NCBI RefSeq assembly: GCF_900142185.1
Contig: NZ_FQZZ01000001.1
Span: forward strand, 434,001 to 498,000
Direction of reading: 5' to 3'
Source: Lutimaribacter pacificus
GTDB lineage: Bacteria; Pseudomonadota; Alphaproteobacteria; Rhodobacterales; Rhodobacteraceae
DNA length: 64,000 nt
Shown: positions 53,862 to 63,497 of the stretch, one piece after another
Position numbering within the stretch: position 1 is the stretch's first letter
Layout of the letters: each line of letters starts with the position of its first letter
Position numbers and translations under genes: made by a program
The notes under the pieces: generated by a model
What the model was told of the DNA's origin: nothing
Databases searched by the model: none
Seen by the model: only the letters and a program-made list of their open reading frames with translations

Positions 53862-54433
53862 TGGCCCGGGGTCTGGCCCGCGATCACGACGAGAAACGCG
53901 CGGCCCTGCGCCACGGGGCCGCGCAATATTTCGCGCGCCATGGCTTCGACCGTGCCAGCATGACCGGCGCGGCGCGGTCCTGCGGCGTGTCCAAGGCGCT
54001 GATCTATCACTATTACCCGTCGAAAGAGGATCTGCTTTTCGACATCCTCGACGATCACCTCGGCGCGCTGGTCGCAACGGTCGAGGCCGCGCGCGGGCAG
54101 GGCATAGGCGGGCTGATCCGCGCCATCCTGTCCGCCTACGAGGATGCCGATGCCGAGCACAAGCTGCAGCTCGACGCGTTGTCGGTGCTGCCCCACGACA
54201 AGCAGACCCCGCTGATCGCCCATCAGCGGCGGCTGGTGACGATCATGTCCGACGCGGTGCACGCCGCCTCGCCGGACCTGTCCCCCGACCGGCTGCGCGC
54301 GGCCACGATGACCGTTTTCGGCATCCTCAACTGGTTCTACATGTGGCACCGCCCCGGCAAGGGGCTGAGCCGCGCCGACTATGCCGACCTTGCGGCCGAT
54401 TTCGTCATGGGCGGGCTGGCTGCGCTGCGCTGA
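53861..54433 (+). CDS. TetR-family regulator, probable PaaR
   Basis: A 190-aa regulator. The helix-turn-helix lies at about residues 28-50 (RASMTGAARSCGVSKALIYHYY), followed by PSKEDLLFDILDDHLG. Position at the end of paaI-paaK, and the TetR-like palindrome at 51987-51998, suggest it controls this operon and paaZ. With paaX nearby, two different families of regulator sit at one pathway. Overlaps paaK by one base (TGATG). Confidence 0.85.
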   Translation: MARGLARDHDEKRAALRHGAAQYFARHGFDRASMTGAARSCGVSKALIYHYYPSKEDLLFDILDDHLGALVATVEAARGQGIGGLIRAILSAYEDADAEHKLQLDALSVLPHDKQTPLIAHQRRLVTIMSDAVHAASPDLSPDRLRAATMTVFGILNWFYMWHRPGKGLSRADYADLAADFVMGGLAALR

Positions 54434-54449
54434 GGGGCACCCCGGCCCC

Positions 54450-54471
54450 CTTCATCGTTCCGCAAATACTC
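54450..54471 (+). repeat. Dispersed intergenic repeat, copy F
   Basis: Diverged copy (CTTCATCGTTCCGCAAATA then CTC) followed by CCGCCGGAGGC, nearly the same tail as copy C. It lies between the convergent stops of the TetR gene and prpE. Confidence 0.65.
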
Positions 54472-54521
54472 CCGCCGGAGGCGTCCGGCGGTCAGCCCCC
54501 GCGCACCGCCGGAACGATGGC

Positions 54522-56417
54522 TCAGCCCCTGGGATAGCCGATGGTTTTCAGCGCCGCGGCGATCTCGTCCAGGATCGCGGGGTCGTCGATCGTGGCGGGC
54601 ATCCTGAACTCTTCGCCATCGGCGATCTTGACCATCGTCGCGCGCAGGATCTTGCCCGAGCGTGTCTTGGGCAGGCGGTCGACCACGCAGGCCAGCTTGA
54701 ACGCCGCGACCGGGCCGATCTGGTCGCGCACCATCGCTACGCATTCCTTTACGATCTCGTCATGCGGGCGGTTCACCCCGGTGGTCAGGCAGACGAAGCC
54801 CACCGGCAACTGGCCTTTCAACTCGTCCGAGATGCCGATCACCGCGCATTCGGCCACGTCGGGATGGTTGGCCAGCACCTCCTCCATCGCGCCGGTGGAC
54901 AGGCGATGCCCGGCCACGTTGATCACGTCGTCGGTGCGCGCCATGATGTAGAGGTATCCGTCCTCGTCGATCATGCCCGCGTCGCCGGTTTCGTAATAGC
55001 CGGGGAAATGGTCGAGATAGGATTTGCGGAACCGGTCCTCGGCATTCCACAGGGTCGGCAGCGTGCCCGGCGGCAGCGGCAGTCTGACGGCGATCGCGCC
55101 CAGTTCACCGGGTTTCATCGGGTGGCCGGCCTCGTCCAGGATCTGCACGTCATAGCCCGGCATCGGCACGGTGGGGCTGCCCAGCTTGACCGGCAGCGCC
55201 TCGATCCCGGCGGGCATCCCGGCGATGGTCCAGCCGGTTTCGGTCTGCCACCAGTGGTCGTAGATCGGCTTGCCCAGGACATTCGCCGCCCAGTTGATCG
55301 TGTCGGGATCGGCGCGTTCCCCGGCCAGGTAGACCGCGCGCAGCGCGCTCAGGTCGTATTTGCCGACGAACTCGCCCTTGGGATCGTCGCGTTTCACCGC
55401 GCGAAAGGCGGTGGGCGCGGTAAAGAAGCTGCGCACGTTATGTTCGGAAATCACCCGCCAGAAGGTGCCGGCATCGGGCGTGCCCACGGGCTTGCCCTCG
55501 AACACGATGGTGGTGTTGCCGTGGATCAGAGGGGCGTAGCAGATATAGCTGTGGCCGACGACCCAGCCGACATCGGACGCCGCCCAGAACGTATCGCCCG
55601 GATCGACGTTGTAGATGTTCTTCATCGACCAGTTCAGCGCCACCAGATGCCCGCCCGTATGGCGCACCACGCCCTTGGGCTGGCCCGTGGTGCCCGAGGT
55701 ATAGAGGATATAGGACGGGTGGTTGCCCTCGACCGGCAGGCAGTCCGCCGGTTCCACGCCGTATTGAAAGGCGTGCCAGTCCACGTCGCGCCCCTCTTCC
55801 AGCTTTGCGACCTCTTGTTCGCGCTGGAAGATCACGCAGAAATCGGGCTTGTGGGCGGCCTGTTCGATGGCGCCGTCCAGCAGTGGCTTGTAATGCACCA
55901 CGCGGCCCGGCTCCAGCCCGCAGGAGGCGGCGATGATCGCCTTGGGCTGCGCGTCGTCGATGCGCACCGCCAGTTCATGCGCCGCGAAGCCGCCGAAGAC
56001 GACCGAATGGATCGCGCCGATCCGCCCGCAGGCCAGCATCGCCTCCAGCGCCTCGGGCACCATGGGCATGTAGATGATCACGCGGTCGCCCTTTTCGACG
56101 CCCCTGGCGCGCAGCGCGCCGGCCAGCGTGGCCACGCGGTTGCGCAGCTCGGCAAAGGTGATCTTGCGCGTGGTGCCGGTGATCGGGCTGTCATGGATGA
56201 TCGCCACCTGCGCGCCGCGGCCGTTTTCGACGTGGCGGTCCACCGCGTTCCAGCAGGTGTTCACCTTGCCGTCGGCGAACCATTCGTACAGGTCGCCGCC
56301 CCGGTCGAACAGCGCCTGTGACGGTTTCTCGTCCCAGTCGATCGCCTCGGCGGCCTGCATCCAGAAGGTTTCGGGATCGGTCTTCCAGCTTTGATAGGTT
56401 TCGGCATAGGTGGTCAT
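54522..56417 (-). CDS. prpE: Propionyl-CoA synthetase
   Basis: A 631-aa acetyl-CoA-synthetase-like ligase. It has the N-terminal TYQSWKTDPETFWMQAAEAIDW, P-loop YTSGTTGQPKGVVRHTGGH, the acyl-pocket region DHWWQTETGW and the acetylation-site lysine in LPKTRSGKILRA. The RHTGGHL signature and length fit PrpE rather than Acs. It activates propionate (from odd-chain or DMSP-derived sources). Several TTTGCAAA-type sites lie directly upstream. Confidence 0.92.
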   Translation of the reverse strand: MTTYAETYQSWKTDPETFWMQAAEAIDWDEKPSQALFDRGGDLYEWFADGKVNTCWNAVDRHVENGRGAQVAIIHDSPITGTTRKITFAELRNRVATLAGALRARGVEKGDRVIIYMPMVPEALEAMLACGRIGAIHSVVFGGFAAHELAVRIDDAQPKAIIAASCGLEPGRVVHYKPLLDGAIEQAAHKPDFCVIFQREQEVAKLEEGRDVDWHAFQYGVEPADCLPVEGNHPSYILYTSGTTGQPKGVVRHTGGHLVALNWSMKNIYNVDPGDTFWAASDVGWVVGHSYICYAPLIHGNTTIVFEGKPVGTPDAGTFWRVISEHNVRSFFTAPTAFRAVKRDDPKGEFVGKYDLSALRAVYLAGERADPDTINWAANVLGKPIYDHWWQTETGWTIAGMPAGIEALPVKLGSPTVPMPGYDVQILDEAGHPMKPGELGAIAVRLPLPPGTLPTLWNAEDRFRKSYLDHFPGYYETGDAGMIDEDGYLYIMARTDDVINVAGHRLSTGAMEEVLANHPDVAECAVIGISDELKGQLPVGFVCLTTGVNRPHDEIVKECVAMVRDQIGPVAAFKLACVVDRLPKTRSGKILRATMVKIADGEEFRMPATIDDPAILDEIAAALKTIGYPRG

Positions 56418-56541
56418 GGTCTTTGTCCTCCATCCCTCGGGCGCCGGGGCTTATGTGGCGCTGTCTGCCAATCGGGATAGGTGACGGGGCGCCTTTTGGG
56501 CAAGCCTGTTACCGCCCAAACGGACAGATGGCCGCAGGAAA

Positions 56542-56654
56542 TTTGCAGAAATCACCGAAACGAACCTGCAAATTTTTGCAAACCGGCCGGAGGGGCGATG
56601 GCTTGCTGCGAAATTTGCAGATGTTTGCAAACCTGCAAATCGACTGGTGCAAAT
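56542..56654. promoter_or_regulatory. Cluster of TTTGCAAA-type sites upstream of prpE
   Basis: Full TTTGCAAA occurs at 56575-56582 and 56624-56631. Near-matches are at 56542-56548 (TTTGCAG), 56565-56572 (CCTGCAAA), 56614-56620 (TTTGCAG), 56632-56639 (CCTGCAAA) and 56646-56653 (GGTGCAAA). PccR of Rhodobacter sphaeroides, a short-chain fatty acyl-CoA regulator, recognises TTTGCAAA repeats in front of propionyl-CoA genes. The spacing here (10 or 8 bases between repeat starts) differs from the described arrangement, so the assignment is tentative. The region is also downstream of maeB. Confidence 0.7.
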
Positions 56655-56673
56655 CCTCGCGAATCCGCGGGAC

Positions 56674-58953
56674 TCAGCCGTAATGGGCCACCGGCGTGCC
56701 GGCGATGGCGGCCATGTTCAGCAGGCCGCGCGTGGTGATGCCGGGGCTGACCACGTGGGCGCGGTTGCCCATGCCCATCAGGATCGGCCCGACCTCGAGC
56801 CCGTCGGCCTTCATCTTCAGGATGTTGCGCACGCCCGAGGCCGCGTCGGCATGGCCGAAGATCAGCACATTGGCCACCCCCTCCATCCGGTTGCCGGGCA
56901 GCAGCCGCTCGCGCAGGTCGGGATCGAGCGCGGCATCCACGTTCATCTCGCCCTCATAGGCGAAATCGCGCGGCTTGCCGTCGAGGATGGCAATCGCCTC
57001 GCGCAGGCGCTTGCCCGACCCCTCGGCCTGGTTGCCGAACTGGCTTTGCGAACAGAAGGCGATGTTGGGGACCAGCCCGAAGCGGCGCACGTGGCGCGCG
57101 GCGCCGATGGCGATCTCGGCCAGGTTTTCCGGCGTGGGCAGCGAATAGACATGGGTGTCGGCGATGAAAAGCGGCCCGTCCTCGAGGATCATCAGCGACA
57201 GCGCGCCATGCGGGCGCAGATCGCCCCGGCCCAGCACTTGCGTCACGTAATTCAGGTGCCAGCGATATTCGCCGAAGGTGCCGCAGATCAGGCTGTCGGC
57301 CTCTTCGCGGTGGACCATGACCGCGCCGATGGCGGTGGAATTGGTGCGCATGATCGCGCGGGCCAGGTCGGGGGTGACGCCGCGCCGCGCCATCAGCTCG
57401 TGATAGGTGCCCCAGTAATCGCGGTAGCGCGGGTCGTTCTCGGGGTTCACGATATGCAGGTCGCGCCCCGGCCGCACGGTCAGGCCGTAGCGTTCGCAGC
57501 GGCGTTCGATCACCTCGGGGCGGCCGATCAGGATGGGCTGTTCGGTGGTCTCCTCCAGGATGGCCTGGGCGGCGCGCAGCACGCGCTCGTCCTCGCCCTC
57601 GGCAAAGACGATGCGGCGGGCCGCGGTCGCCGCGGCCTCGAACACCGGGCGCATCAGCAGGGCGGATTTGAACACGCTGGCGTTCAGTTGCTGCTTGTAG
57701 GCGGCGAAGTCGTCGATCGGGCGGGTGGCCACGCCCGACTCCATCGCAGCGCGGGCCACGGCGGTCGACACCACGCCCGACAGGCGCGGATCGAACGGTT
57801 TGGGGATCAGGTAATCGGCCCCGAAATTCAGCTGCTCGCCGCGATAGGCGGCGGCGGCCTCGGCGCTGGTGGTGGTGCGGGCCAGTTCCGCGATGCCGTC
57901 GATGCAGGCCAGTTGCATGGCGTCGTTGATCTCGGTCGCGCCAACGTCGAGCGCGCCGCGAAAGATGAACGGGAAACACAGCACGTTGTTGACCTGGTTG
58001 GGAAAATCGCTGCGCCCGGTGGCCATGATCGCATCGGGCGCGACCTCGCGCACCTCGTCGGGCAGGATCTCGGGCGTGGGGTTGGCCAGCGCAAAGACGA
58101 TGGGCCGGTCCGCCATTTTCGCCACCATGTCGCGGTTCAGGACGCGGGGGCCCGACAGGCCCAGGAACAGGTCGGCGCCACCGATCACCTCGTCCAGCGT
58201 GCGCAGCTCGGTCTCCTGCGCATAGGCGGCCTTTTGCTCGGTCATGTCCTCGGTCCGGCCCTTCCAGACCAGCCCGTGAATGTCGCACAGCCACACGTTT
58301 TCGCGCCGCACGCCCAGCTTCAGCAGCATGTTCAGGCAGGCGATGCCCGCCGCGCCGCCGCCGGTGCTGACCACCTTGATATCCTCGAATCGCTTACCCG
58401 CCACGTGCAGCGCGTTCTTGGCCGCCGCGCCCACCACGATGGCGGTGCCGTGCTGGTCGTCGTGAAAGACGGGGATGTTCATCCGCTCGCGGCAGATCCG
58501 TTCGACGATAAAGCAATCCGGCGCCTTGATGTCCTCAAGGTTGATCGCGCCGAAGCTGGGCTCCATCGCGCAGACGATTTCGGCCAGCTTCTCGGGGTCG
58601 GGCTCGTCCAGTTCCAGGTCGAAACAGTCGATGCCCGCGAATTTCTTGAACAGGACCGCCTTGCCCTCCATCACCGGCTTTGACGCCAGCGCGCCGATAT
58701 TGCCCAGCCCCAGCACGGCCGAGCCGTTCGACACCACCGCCACCAGGTTGCCGCGCGCGGTATAGCGGCTGGCATTGGCGGGGTCGGCCACGATCTCGGT
58801 GCAGGCCTCGGCCACGCCGGGGGAATAGGCGCGGGCCAGGTCGCGGCCATTGGCCAGCGGCTTGGTGGCGCGAATCTCGAGTTTTCCGGGCTTGGGATGC
58901 TCGTGATAGAACAGCGCGGCCTGGCGCAGCGTGTCTTTCTGGGTATCGGTCAT
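56674..58953 (-). CDS. maeB: NADP-dependent malic enzyme with phosphotransacetylase-like C-terminal domain
   Basis: A 759-aa MaeB-type enzyme (malate to pyruvate plus CO2). Residues about 20-420 are the malic enzyme core with [38 protein letters not shown] and the Rossmann [10 protein letters not shown]. From about 430 the PTA-like domain follows ([33 protein letters not shown]), which in E. coli is regulatory and not acetyl-transferring. GAGGAG precedes the start. It may pair with propionate use by supplying pyruvate and NADPH from C4 acids. Confidence 0.95.
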   Translation of the reverse strand: MTDTQKDTLRQAALFYHEHPKPGKLEIRATKPLANGRDLARAYSPGVAEACTEIVADPANASRYTARGNLVAVVSNGSAVLGLGNIGALASKPVMEGKAVLFKKFAGIDCFDLELDEPDPEKLAEIVCAMEPSFGAINLEDIKAPDCFIVERICRERMNIPVFHDDQHGTAIVVGAAAKNALHVAGKRFEDIKVVSTGGGAAGIACLNMLLKLGVRRENVWLCDIHGLVWKGRTEDMTEQKAAYAQETELRTLDEVIGGADLFLGLSGPRVLNRDMVAKMADRPIVFALANPTPEILPDEVREVAPDAIMATGRSDFPNQVNNVLCFPFIFRGALDVGATEINDAMQLACIDGIAELARTTTSAEAAAAYRGEQLNFGADYLIPKPFDPRLSGVVSTAVARAAMESGVATRPIDDFAAYKQQLNASVFKSALLMRPVFEAAATAARRIVFAEGEDERVLRAAQAILEETTEQPILIGRPEVIERRCERYGLTVRPGRDLHIVNPENDPRYRDYWGTYHELMARRGVTPDLARAIMRTNSTAIGAVMVHREEADSLICGTFGEYRWHLNYVTQVLGRGDLRPHGALSLMILEDGPLFIADTHVYSLPTPENLAEIAIGAARHVRRFGLVPNIAFCSQSQFGNQAEGSGKRLREAIAILDGKPRDFAYEGEMNVDAALDPDLRERLLPGNRMEGVANVLIFGHADAASGVRNILKMKADGLEVGPILMGMGNRAHVVSPGITTRGLLNMAAIAGTPVAHYG

Positions 58954-58973
58954 CGCGGTCTCCTCAGGGGATT

Positions 58974-58987
58974 GTTTAGTGTTAAAC
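58974..58987. promoter_or_regulatory. Palindrome upstream of maeB
   Basis: GTTTA-GTGT-TAAAC is a perfect 5-bp inverted repeat 21 bases before the maeB start codon, just upstream of its ribosome-binding site. The place suits an operator over the +1 region. No specific regulator is identified. Confidence 0.45.
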
Positions 58988-59170
58988 TATCGTCCAGCGC
59001 AAGGAAAATCGGCGGTTTCCGACCGGCAATGGCATATTGCAAAGCGCGGCCCGAACGGACAGGATCGGCCGTGCAATCACGCAAGGACGCCCGCCCATGC
59101 AGATCATGACCGCCGGAATGCCGTGGCCCGCCCGGCCCGGCGCGTTCGCAACCACAACGGAGGACCGGCC

Positions 59171-59578
59171 ATGAGCCTGCTGGATGCCGCGCGCGACGTG
59201 CGCGAAAACGCCTATGCCCCCTATTCCCATTTCAAGGTCGGCGCCGCGATTCGCGGTGCCTCGGGCACGATATACGTGGGCTGTAACGTGGAAAACGTGG
59301 CCTATCCCGAAGGCACCTGCGCCGAGGCCGGGGCCATCGCCGCGATGATCGCCGCGGGCGAAACCGAGATCACCGAGGTCTGCGTGATCGCCGACAGCCC
59401 CACGCCCGTTACCCCCTGCGGCGGCTGCCGCCAGAAACTGGCCGAGTTCTCGCGCGGCGAGGTCACGGTGCGCATGGCCACCGTGGACGGGCCCGAACAG
59501 GTGGTGACCGTGGCCGACCTGCTGCCCGGCGCCTTCGGGCTGGGCCATCTGGGTCACGGGCACGCGGTCAAGGGCTGA
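59171..59578 (+). CDS. cdd: Cytidine deaminase
   Basis: Deaminates cytidine and deoxycytidine to uridine forms (135 aa). Zinc site residues are in EGTCAEAGAI (Cys, catalytic Glu) and TPCGGCRQKL (two Cys). The N-terminal AYAPYSHFKVGAAIR and GCNVENVAYPEGTCAE are typical. The start 59171 is used; the upstream extension to 58931 is rejected because it covers the intergenic region. It is the first gene of the nucleoside salvage run; deoA starts six bases later. Confidence 0.95.
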   Translation: MSLLDAARDVRENAYAPYSHFKVGAAIRGASGTIYVGCNVENVAYPEGTCAEAGAIAAMIAAGETEITEVCVIADSPTPVTPCGGCRQKLAEFSRGEVTVRMATVDGPEQVVTVADLLPGAFGLGHLGHGHAVKG

Positions 59579-59584
59579 TCCCGC

Positions 59585-60892
59585 ATGGATGCCCGCGCCA
59601 TCATCGCCAGACTGCGCGACCGTCAGCCGGTCACGGCCGACGAACTGCGCTGGTTCGCGCAGGGGCTGGCCGATCGCGGCGTCAGCGATGCGCAGGCCGG
59701 CGCCTTTGCGATGGCGGTGCTGCTTAACGGGCTGGATCGTGACGGGCGCGTGGCGCTGACGCTGGCGATGCGCGATTCCGGCCATGTGCTGCGCTGGGCG
59801 CTGGACCGGCCGGTGATCGACAAGCATTCCACCGGCGGGGTGGGCGATTGCGTGTCGCTGGTGCTGGCCCCGGCGCTGGCGGCCTGCGGCGCGGCGGTGC
59901 CGATGATCTCGGGGCGGGGGCTGGGCCACACCGGCGGCACGCTCGACAAGCTGGAATCGATCCCCGGCTTCACCACCGGGCTGGACGAGGCGCGGCTGCG
60001 CTCGGTCGTGGATCAGGCGGGCTGCGCCATTGTGGCGGCCAACGCCGAAATCGCACCCGCCGACAAGCGGCTTTACGCGGTGCGCGACGTGACCGCGACG
60101 GTCGAAAGCCTGGACCTGATCACCGCCTCGATCCTGTCGAAAAAACTGGCGGCGGGGCTTCAGGGGCTGGTGCTGGATGTCAAGCTGGGCTCGGGCGCGT
60201 TCATGAAGACGCCGCAGGACGCGCGCGCGCTGGCGCAGGCGCTGGTGGAAACCGCCAACAGCGCGGGCTGCCCCACCGCCGCGCTGATCACCGACATGAG
60301 CCAGCCGCTTGCGCCCGACCTTGGCAACGCGCTCGAGGTTGCCAGCGCCATGCGCGTGCTGACCGGGGCGGCGCGCGGGCGGCTGCACGAGCTGACGGTG
60401 ACGCTGGGCGGCGTGGCGCTGGCGCAGGCGGGGCTGGCGGCCGATGTCGTCGCGGGTGCGGATGCGCTGGCCGCCGCCATCGCCGACGGGCGCGCGGCAC
60501 AGGCGATGGGCCGCATGGTGGCGACCCAGGGCGGGCCGCTGGCCTTTGTCGAGGAATGGGCGCGCTTCCTGCCCGAGGCCCCGGTCATCCGCGAAGTGCC
60601 CGCGCCGCAGGCGGGCCATGTCGCGGCCATCGACGGGCAGGCGCTGGGGCTGGCCGTGGTGGGGCTGGGCGGCGGGCGGCAGGTGGAAACCGACCGCGTC
60701 GATCCGGCGGTGGGCCTGTCCGAGGTCGTGCCGCTGGGCGCGGCCGTCGAACGGGGGCAGCCGCTGGCCCGCATCCATGCCGCGCGCGAGGATGCCGCCG
60801 ACGCGGCGCTGCGGGCGGTGCAGGGCGCGATCACGCTGGGCGCGCAGGCCCCCGACCTGCCGCCGCTGGTGCATGAGGGGGTGGGGATATGA
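59585..60892 (+). CDS. deoA: Thymidine phosphorylase
   Basis: Cleaves thymidine or deoxyuridine with phosphate to the base and deoxyribose-1-phosphate (435 aa). [28 protein letters not shown] and the phosphate-binding [11 protein letters not shown] are clear. It supplies DeoB, whose start overlaps its stop (ATGA). Confidence 0.95.
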   Translation: MDARAIIARLRDRQPVTADELRWFAQGLADRGVSDAQAGAFAMAVLLNGLDRDGRVALTLAMRDSGHVLRWALDRPVIDKHSTGGVGDCVSLVLAPALAACGAAVPMISGRGLGHTGGTLDKLESIPGFTTGLDEARLRSVVDQAGCAIVAANAEIAPADKRLYAVRDVTATVESLDLITASILSKKLAAGLQGLVLDVKLGSGAFMKTPQDARALAQALVETANSAGCPTAALITDMSQPLAPDLGNALEVASAMRVLTGAARGRLHELTVTLGGVALAQAGLAADVVAGADALAAAIADGRAAQAMGRMVATQGGPLAFVEEWARFLPEAPVIREVPAPQAGHVAAIDGQALGLAVVGLGGGRQVETDRVDPAVGLSEVVPLGAAVERGQPLARIHAAREDAADAALRAVQGAITLGAQAPDLPPLVHEGVGI

Positions 60893-62097
60893 CCCGCGCC
60901 TTCCTGATCGTGCTCGATTCCGCCGGGATCGGCGGCGCGCCCGATGCCGGGCGGTTCTTCAACGGCACGCAGCCCGATACCGGCGCCAACACGCTGGCCC
61001 ATATCGCGCAGGCCTGCGCCGATGGCCGGGCAGGGGCGGGCCGCAGCGGGCCGCTGCGCCTGCCCAATCTCGACCGGCTGGGGCTGGGCGCGGCCATCGC
61101 GCTGGCCAGCGGCGACGCCGCGCCGGGGCTGGGTTGCGCGCCGCAGGGCCTGTGGGGCGCGGCGACCGAGGTGAGCCCGGGCAAGGACACGCCCTCGGGC
61201 CATTGGGAGCTGGCGGGCGTTCCGGTGCCGTGGGACTGGCATTATTTCCCCGACACGCAGCCCGCCTTTCCGCCCGATCTCAGCGCGGCGGTGGCGCGGG
61301 CGGCGGGCACCGATGGCATCCTCGGCAACTGCCACGCCAGCGGCACCGAGATCGTCGCTCGTCTGGGAGAGGAGCACCTGCGCAGCGGCTGGCCCATCTG
61401 CTATACCTCCGCCGACAGCGTGTTCCAGATCGCCGCGCATGAGCAGGCGTTCGGCCTCGACCGCCTGCTGGATCTGTGCCGCGCGGTGGCGCCGATGCTG
61501 CACGACATGCGGGTGGGCCGCGTGATCGCGCGGCCCTTTACCGGCGCGCCGGGGCAGTTCACCCGCACCAGCAACCGCCGCGATTTCGCCATCGCGCCGC
61601 CCAGCCCGACGCTGTGCGACTGGATCAGCGGGGCGGGCGGCACGGTGCATGGCGTCGGCAAGATCGGCGACATCTTTTCGATGCAGGGCATTTTCGACAC
61701 CGTCAAAGGCAGCGATGCCGAGCTGATGGGAGACCTGTCGCGCCTTGTGGACGGGGCAGAAGACGGCAGCCTGACCTTCGCCAATTTCGTGGAATTCGAC
61801 AGCCTTTATGGCCACCGCCGCGACGTTTCGGGCTATGCGCGGCACCTGGAATGGGCGGATGCCGAACTGGGGGCGCTGATCGCGCGGCTGCGCCCGGGCG
61901 ACCTGATGCTGATCACCGCCGATCACGGCAACGATCCCACGTGGATCGGCACCGACCACACCCGCGAACGGGTGCCGGTGCTGGGCGCGGGTGTGGGTGT
62001 GCGCGCGGTGGGGCAGGTGGGCTTTGCCGATATCGCCGCCAGCATCGCGGCGCATCTGGGCGTGCCCTCGCAAGGACCGGGAAAAAGCTTTCTATGA
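60889..62097 (+). CDS. deoB: Phosphopentomutase
   Basis: Converts (deoxy)ribose-1-phosphate to the 5-phosphate (402 aa, alkaline-phosphatase fold with two Mn). The metal ligands are in [44 protein letters not shown] and [13 protein letters not shown]. It lies between deoA and add with overlaps on both sides. deoC (aldolase) is not in the window. Confidence 0.95.
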   Translation: MTRAFLIVLDSAGIGGAPDAGRFFNGTQPDTGANTLAHIAQACADGRAGAGRSGPLRLPNLDRLGLGAAIALASGDAAPGLGCAPQGLWGAATEVSPGKDTPSGHWELAGVPVPWDWHYFPDTQPAFPPDLSAAVARAAGTDGILGNCHASGTEIVARLGEEHLRSGWPICYTSADSVFQIAAHEQAFGLDRLLDLCRAVAPMLHDMRVGRVIARPFTGAPGQFTRTSNRRDFAIAPPSPTLCDWISGAGGTVHGVGKIGDIFSMQGIFDTVKGSDAELMGDLSRLVDGAEDGSLTFANFVEFDSLYGHRRDVSGYARHLEWADAELGALIARLRPGDLMLITADHGNDPTWIGTDHTRERVPVLGAGVGVRAVGQVGFADIAASIAAHLGVPSQGPGKSFL

Positions 62098-63095
62098 GTT
62101 GGCAATCCTTTCCGAAGATCGAACTGCACCTGCATCACGAAGGCGCCGCGCCGCCCGATTTCATCCGCCGCCTCGCGCAGGAGAAATCGGTGAACCTGTC
62201 CGGCGTCTTTGCCGAAGACGGCTCTTACGCCTTCCGCGATTTCGCGCATTTCCTGCAGGTCTACGAGGCCGCGACCGGCGTGTTGAAAACGCCCGACGAT
62301 TACGCCCGGCTGACCGCCACGGTGCTGGAGCGCGCGGCGGAGCACGGCGTGATCTATTGCGAAAGTTTCCTGTCGCCCGATTTCTGCGGCGGGCGCGATC
62401 TGGGTGCGTGGCGCGAATACCTGCACGCGATACAAGAGGCCGCCGCGCATGCCGAGGCGCAGACCGGCGTCACCCTGCGCGGCATCGTCACCTGCATCCG
62501 CCATTTCGGCCCCGACAAGGCCCGCGAAACCGCGATCTGCGCGGCGGAAACCGCGGGCGACTGGATCGTGGGCTTCGGCATGGGCGGGGATGAAACCCGC
62601 GGCAGGCAGGGCGATTTCGCCTGGGCCTTCGATTGTGCGCGCGAGGCGGGGCTGAAGCTGACCACACACGCGGGCGAATTCGGCGGCCCGGATGCGGTGC
62701 GCCAGGCGCTCGACGATCTGCGCGTCGACCGGATCGGCCACGGCGTGCGCGCCATCGAAGACCCCGCGCTGGTCGACCGGCTGGCCGGGAGCGGGACGGT
62801 GCTGGAGGTCTGCCCCCGCTCGAACCTCGCGCTGCGGCTTTATCCCGACATGCGCGCGCATCCCGTCGAACGGCTGCGCGCGGCGGGCGTGCGGGTGACC
62901 GTCAATACCGACGATCCGCCGTTTTTCCGCACCACCATGACCCGCGAATACGAGGCGCTGGAACGCGCCTTCGGCTGGGACGAAGAGGTGTTCACGCAGA
63001 TCGCCCGCACCGCGCTGGAGGCCGCGTTTTGCGACGACGCCACGCGTGAAAGGCTGGCAAAGCGGCTTGAGGCAGGTCTGAAAGCGGCCACATAG
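62094..63095 (+). CDS. add: Adenosine deaminase family protein
   Basis: A 333-aa TIM-barrel deaminase. It has the zinc ligands in [11 protein letters not shown], the catalytic His/Glu region [23 protein letters not shown] and the zinc Asp in [10 protein letters not shown]. The order with cdd, deoA and deoB supports nucleoside deamination. Adenine-specific deaminases are close relatives; adenosine is the more likely substrate from the context. ATG 62094 overlaps the deoB stop. Confidence 0.9.
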   Translation: MSWQSFPKIELHLHHEGAAPPDFIRRLAQEKSVNLSGVFAEDGSYAFRDFAHFLQVYEAATGVLKTPDDYARLTATVLERAAEHGVIYCESFLSPDFCGGRDLGAWREYLHAIQEAAAHAEAQTGVTLRGIVTCIRHFGPDKARETAICAAETAGDWIVGFGMGGDETRGRQGDFAWAFDCAREAGLKLTTHAGEFGGPDAVRQALDDLRVDRIGHGVRAIEDPALVDRLAGSGTVLEVCPRSNLALRLYPDMRAHPVERLRAAGVRVTVNTDDPPFFRTTMTREYEALERAFGWDEEVFTQIARTALEAAFCDDATRERLAKRLEAGLKAAT

Positions 63096-63497
63096 CTTGC
63101 CCATCCTGCCGTTCGAGCAATGCACCCTGCCCGGAACAGCCGCGCAGCGGCCCGGGCATCGCACGGCCGCCCCCCGGCCGGGCGATTGGCTGCCGTCTGC
63201 ACTCCGTTTCGAGGGAGGAAGTGGCGGGACGATAAATTGCCCATCACAAATGTCGGATCGCCCGACCGCGGCCGTGCGCTGCCCTTCGGGTGCGCTCGAC
63301 TTTAAATGCCGGCTCCGGGGTGCGAGACAGCCATCGACCGCAGACCGCAGGCGCTCCATCCCCGACGAAACGGAAAAACCCTGGCCGAAATGAAAGGCCG
63401 ATGTGTCGCGTTTCAGCCTCCCGATCCGGGAGGAGCCCGTTTCCAAGCCTGTCAAGCTGCGCTAGAACGGCGCAAATCCCGAGACAGGAGCCCGGCC
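63096..63497. other. Non-coding gap before upp
   Basis: I see no gene in these 402 bases. There is a 7-bp hairpin CCTCCCG/CGGGAGG at 63417-63433, about 65 bases before upp, and several short GC palindromes near 63155-63180. No U tract, tRNA or clear terminator was found. The upp promoter is presumably here. Confidence 0.5.
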
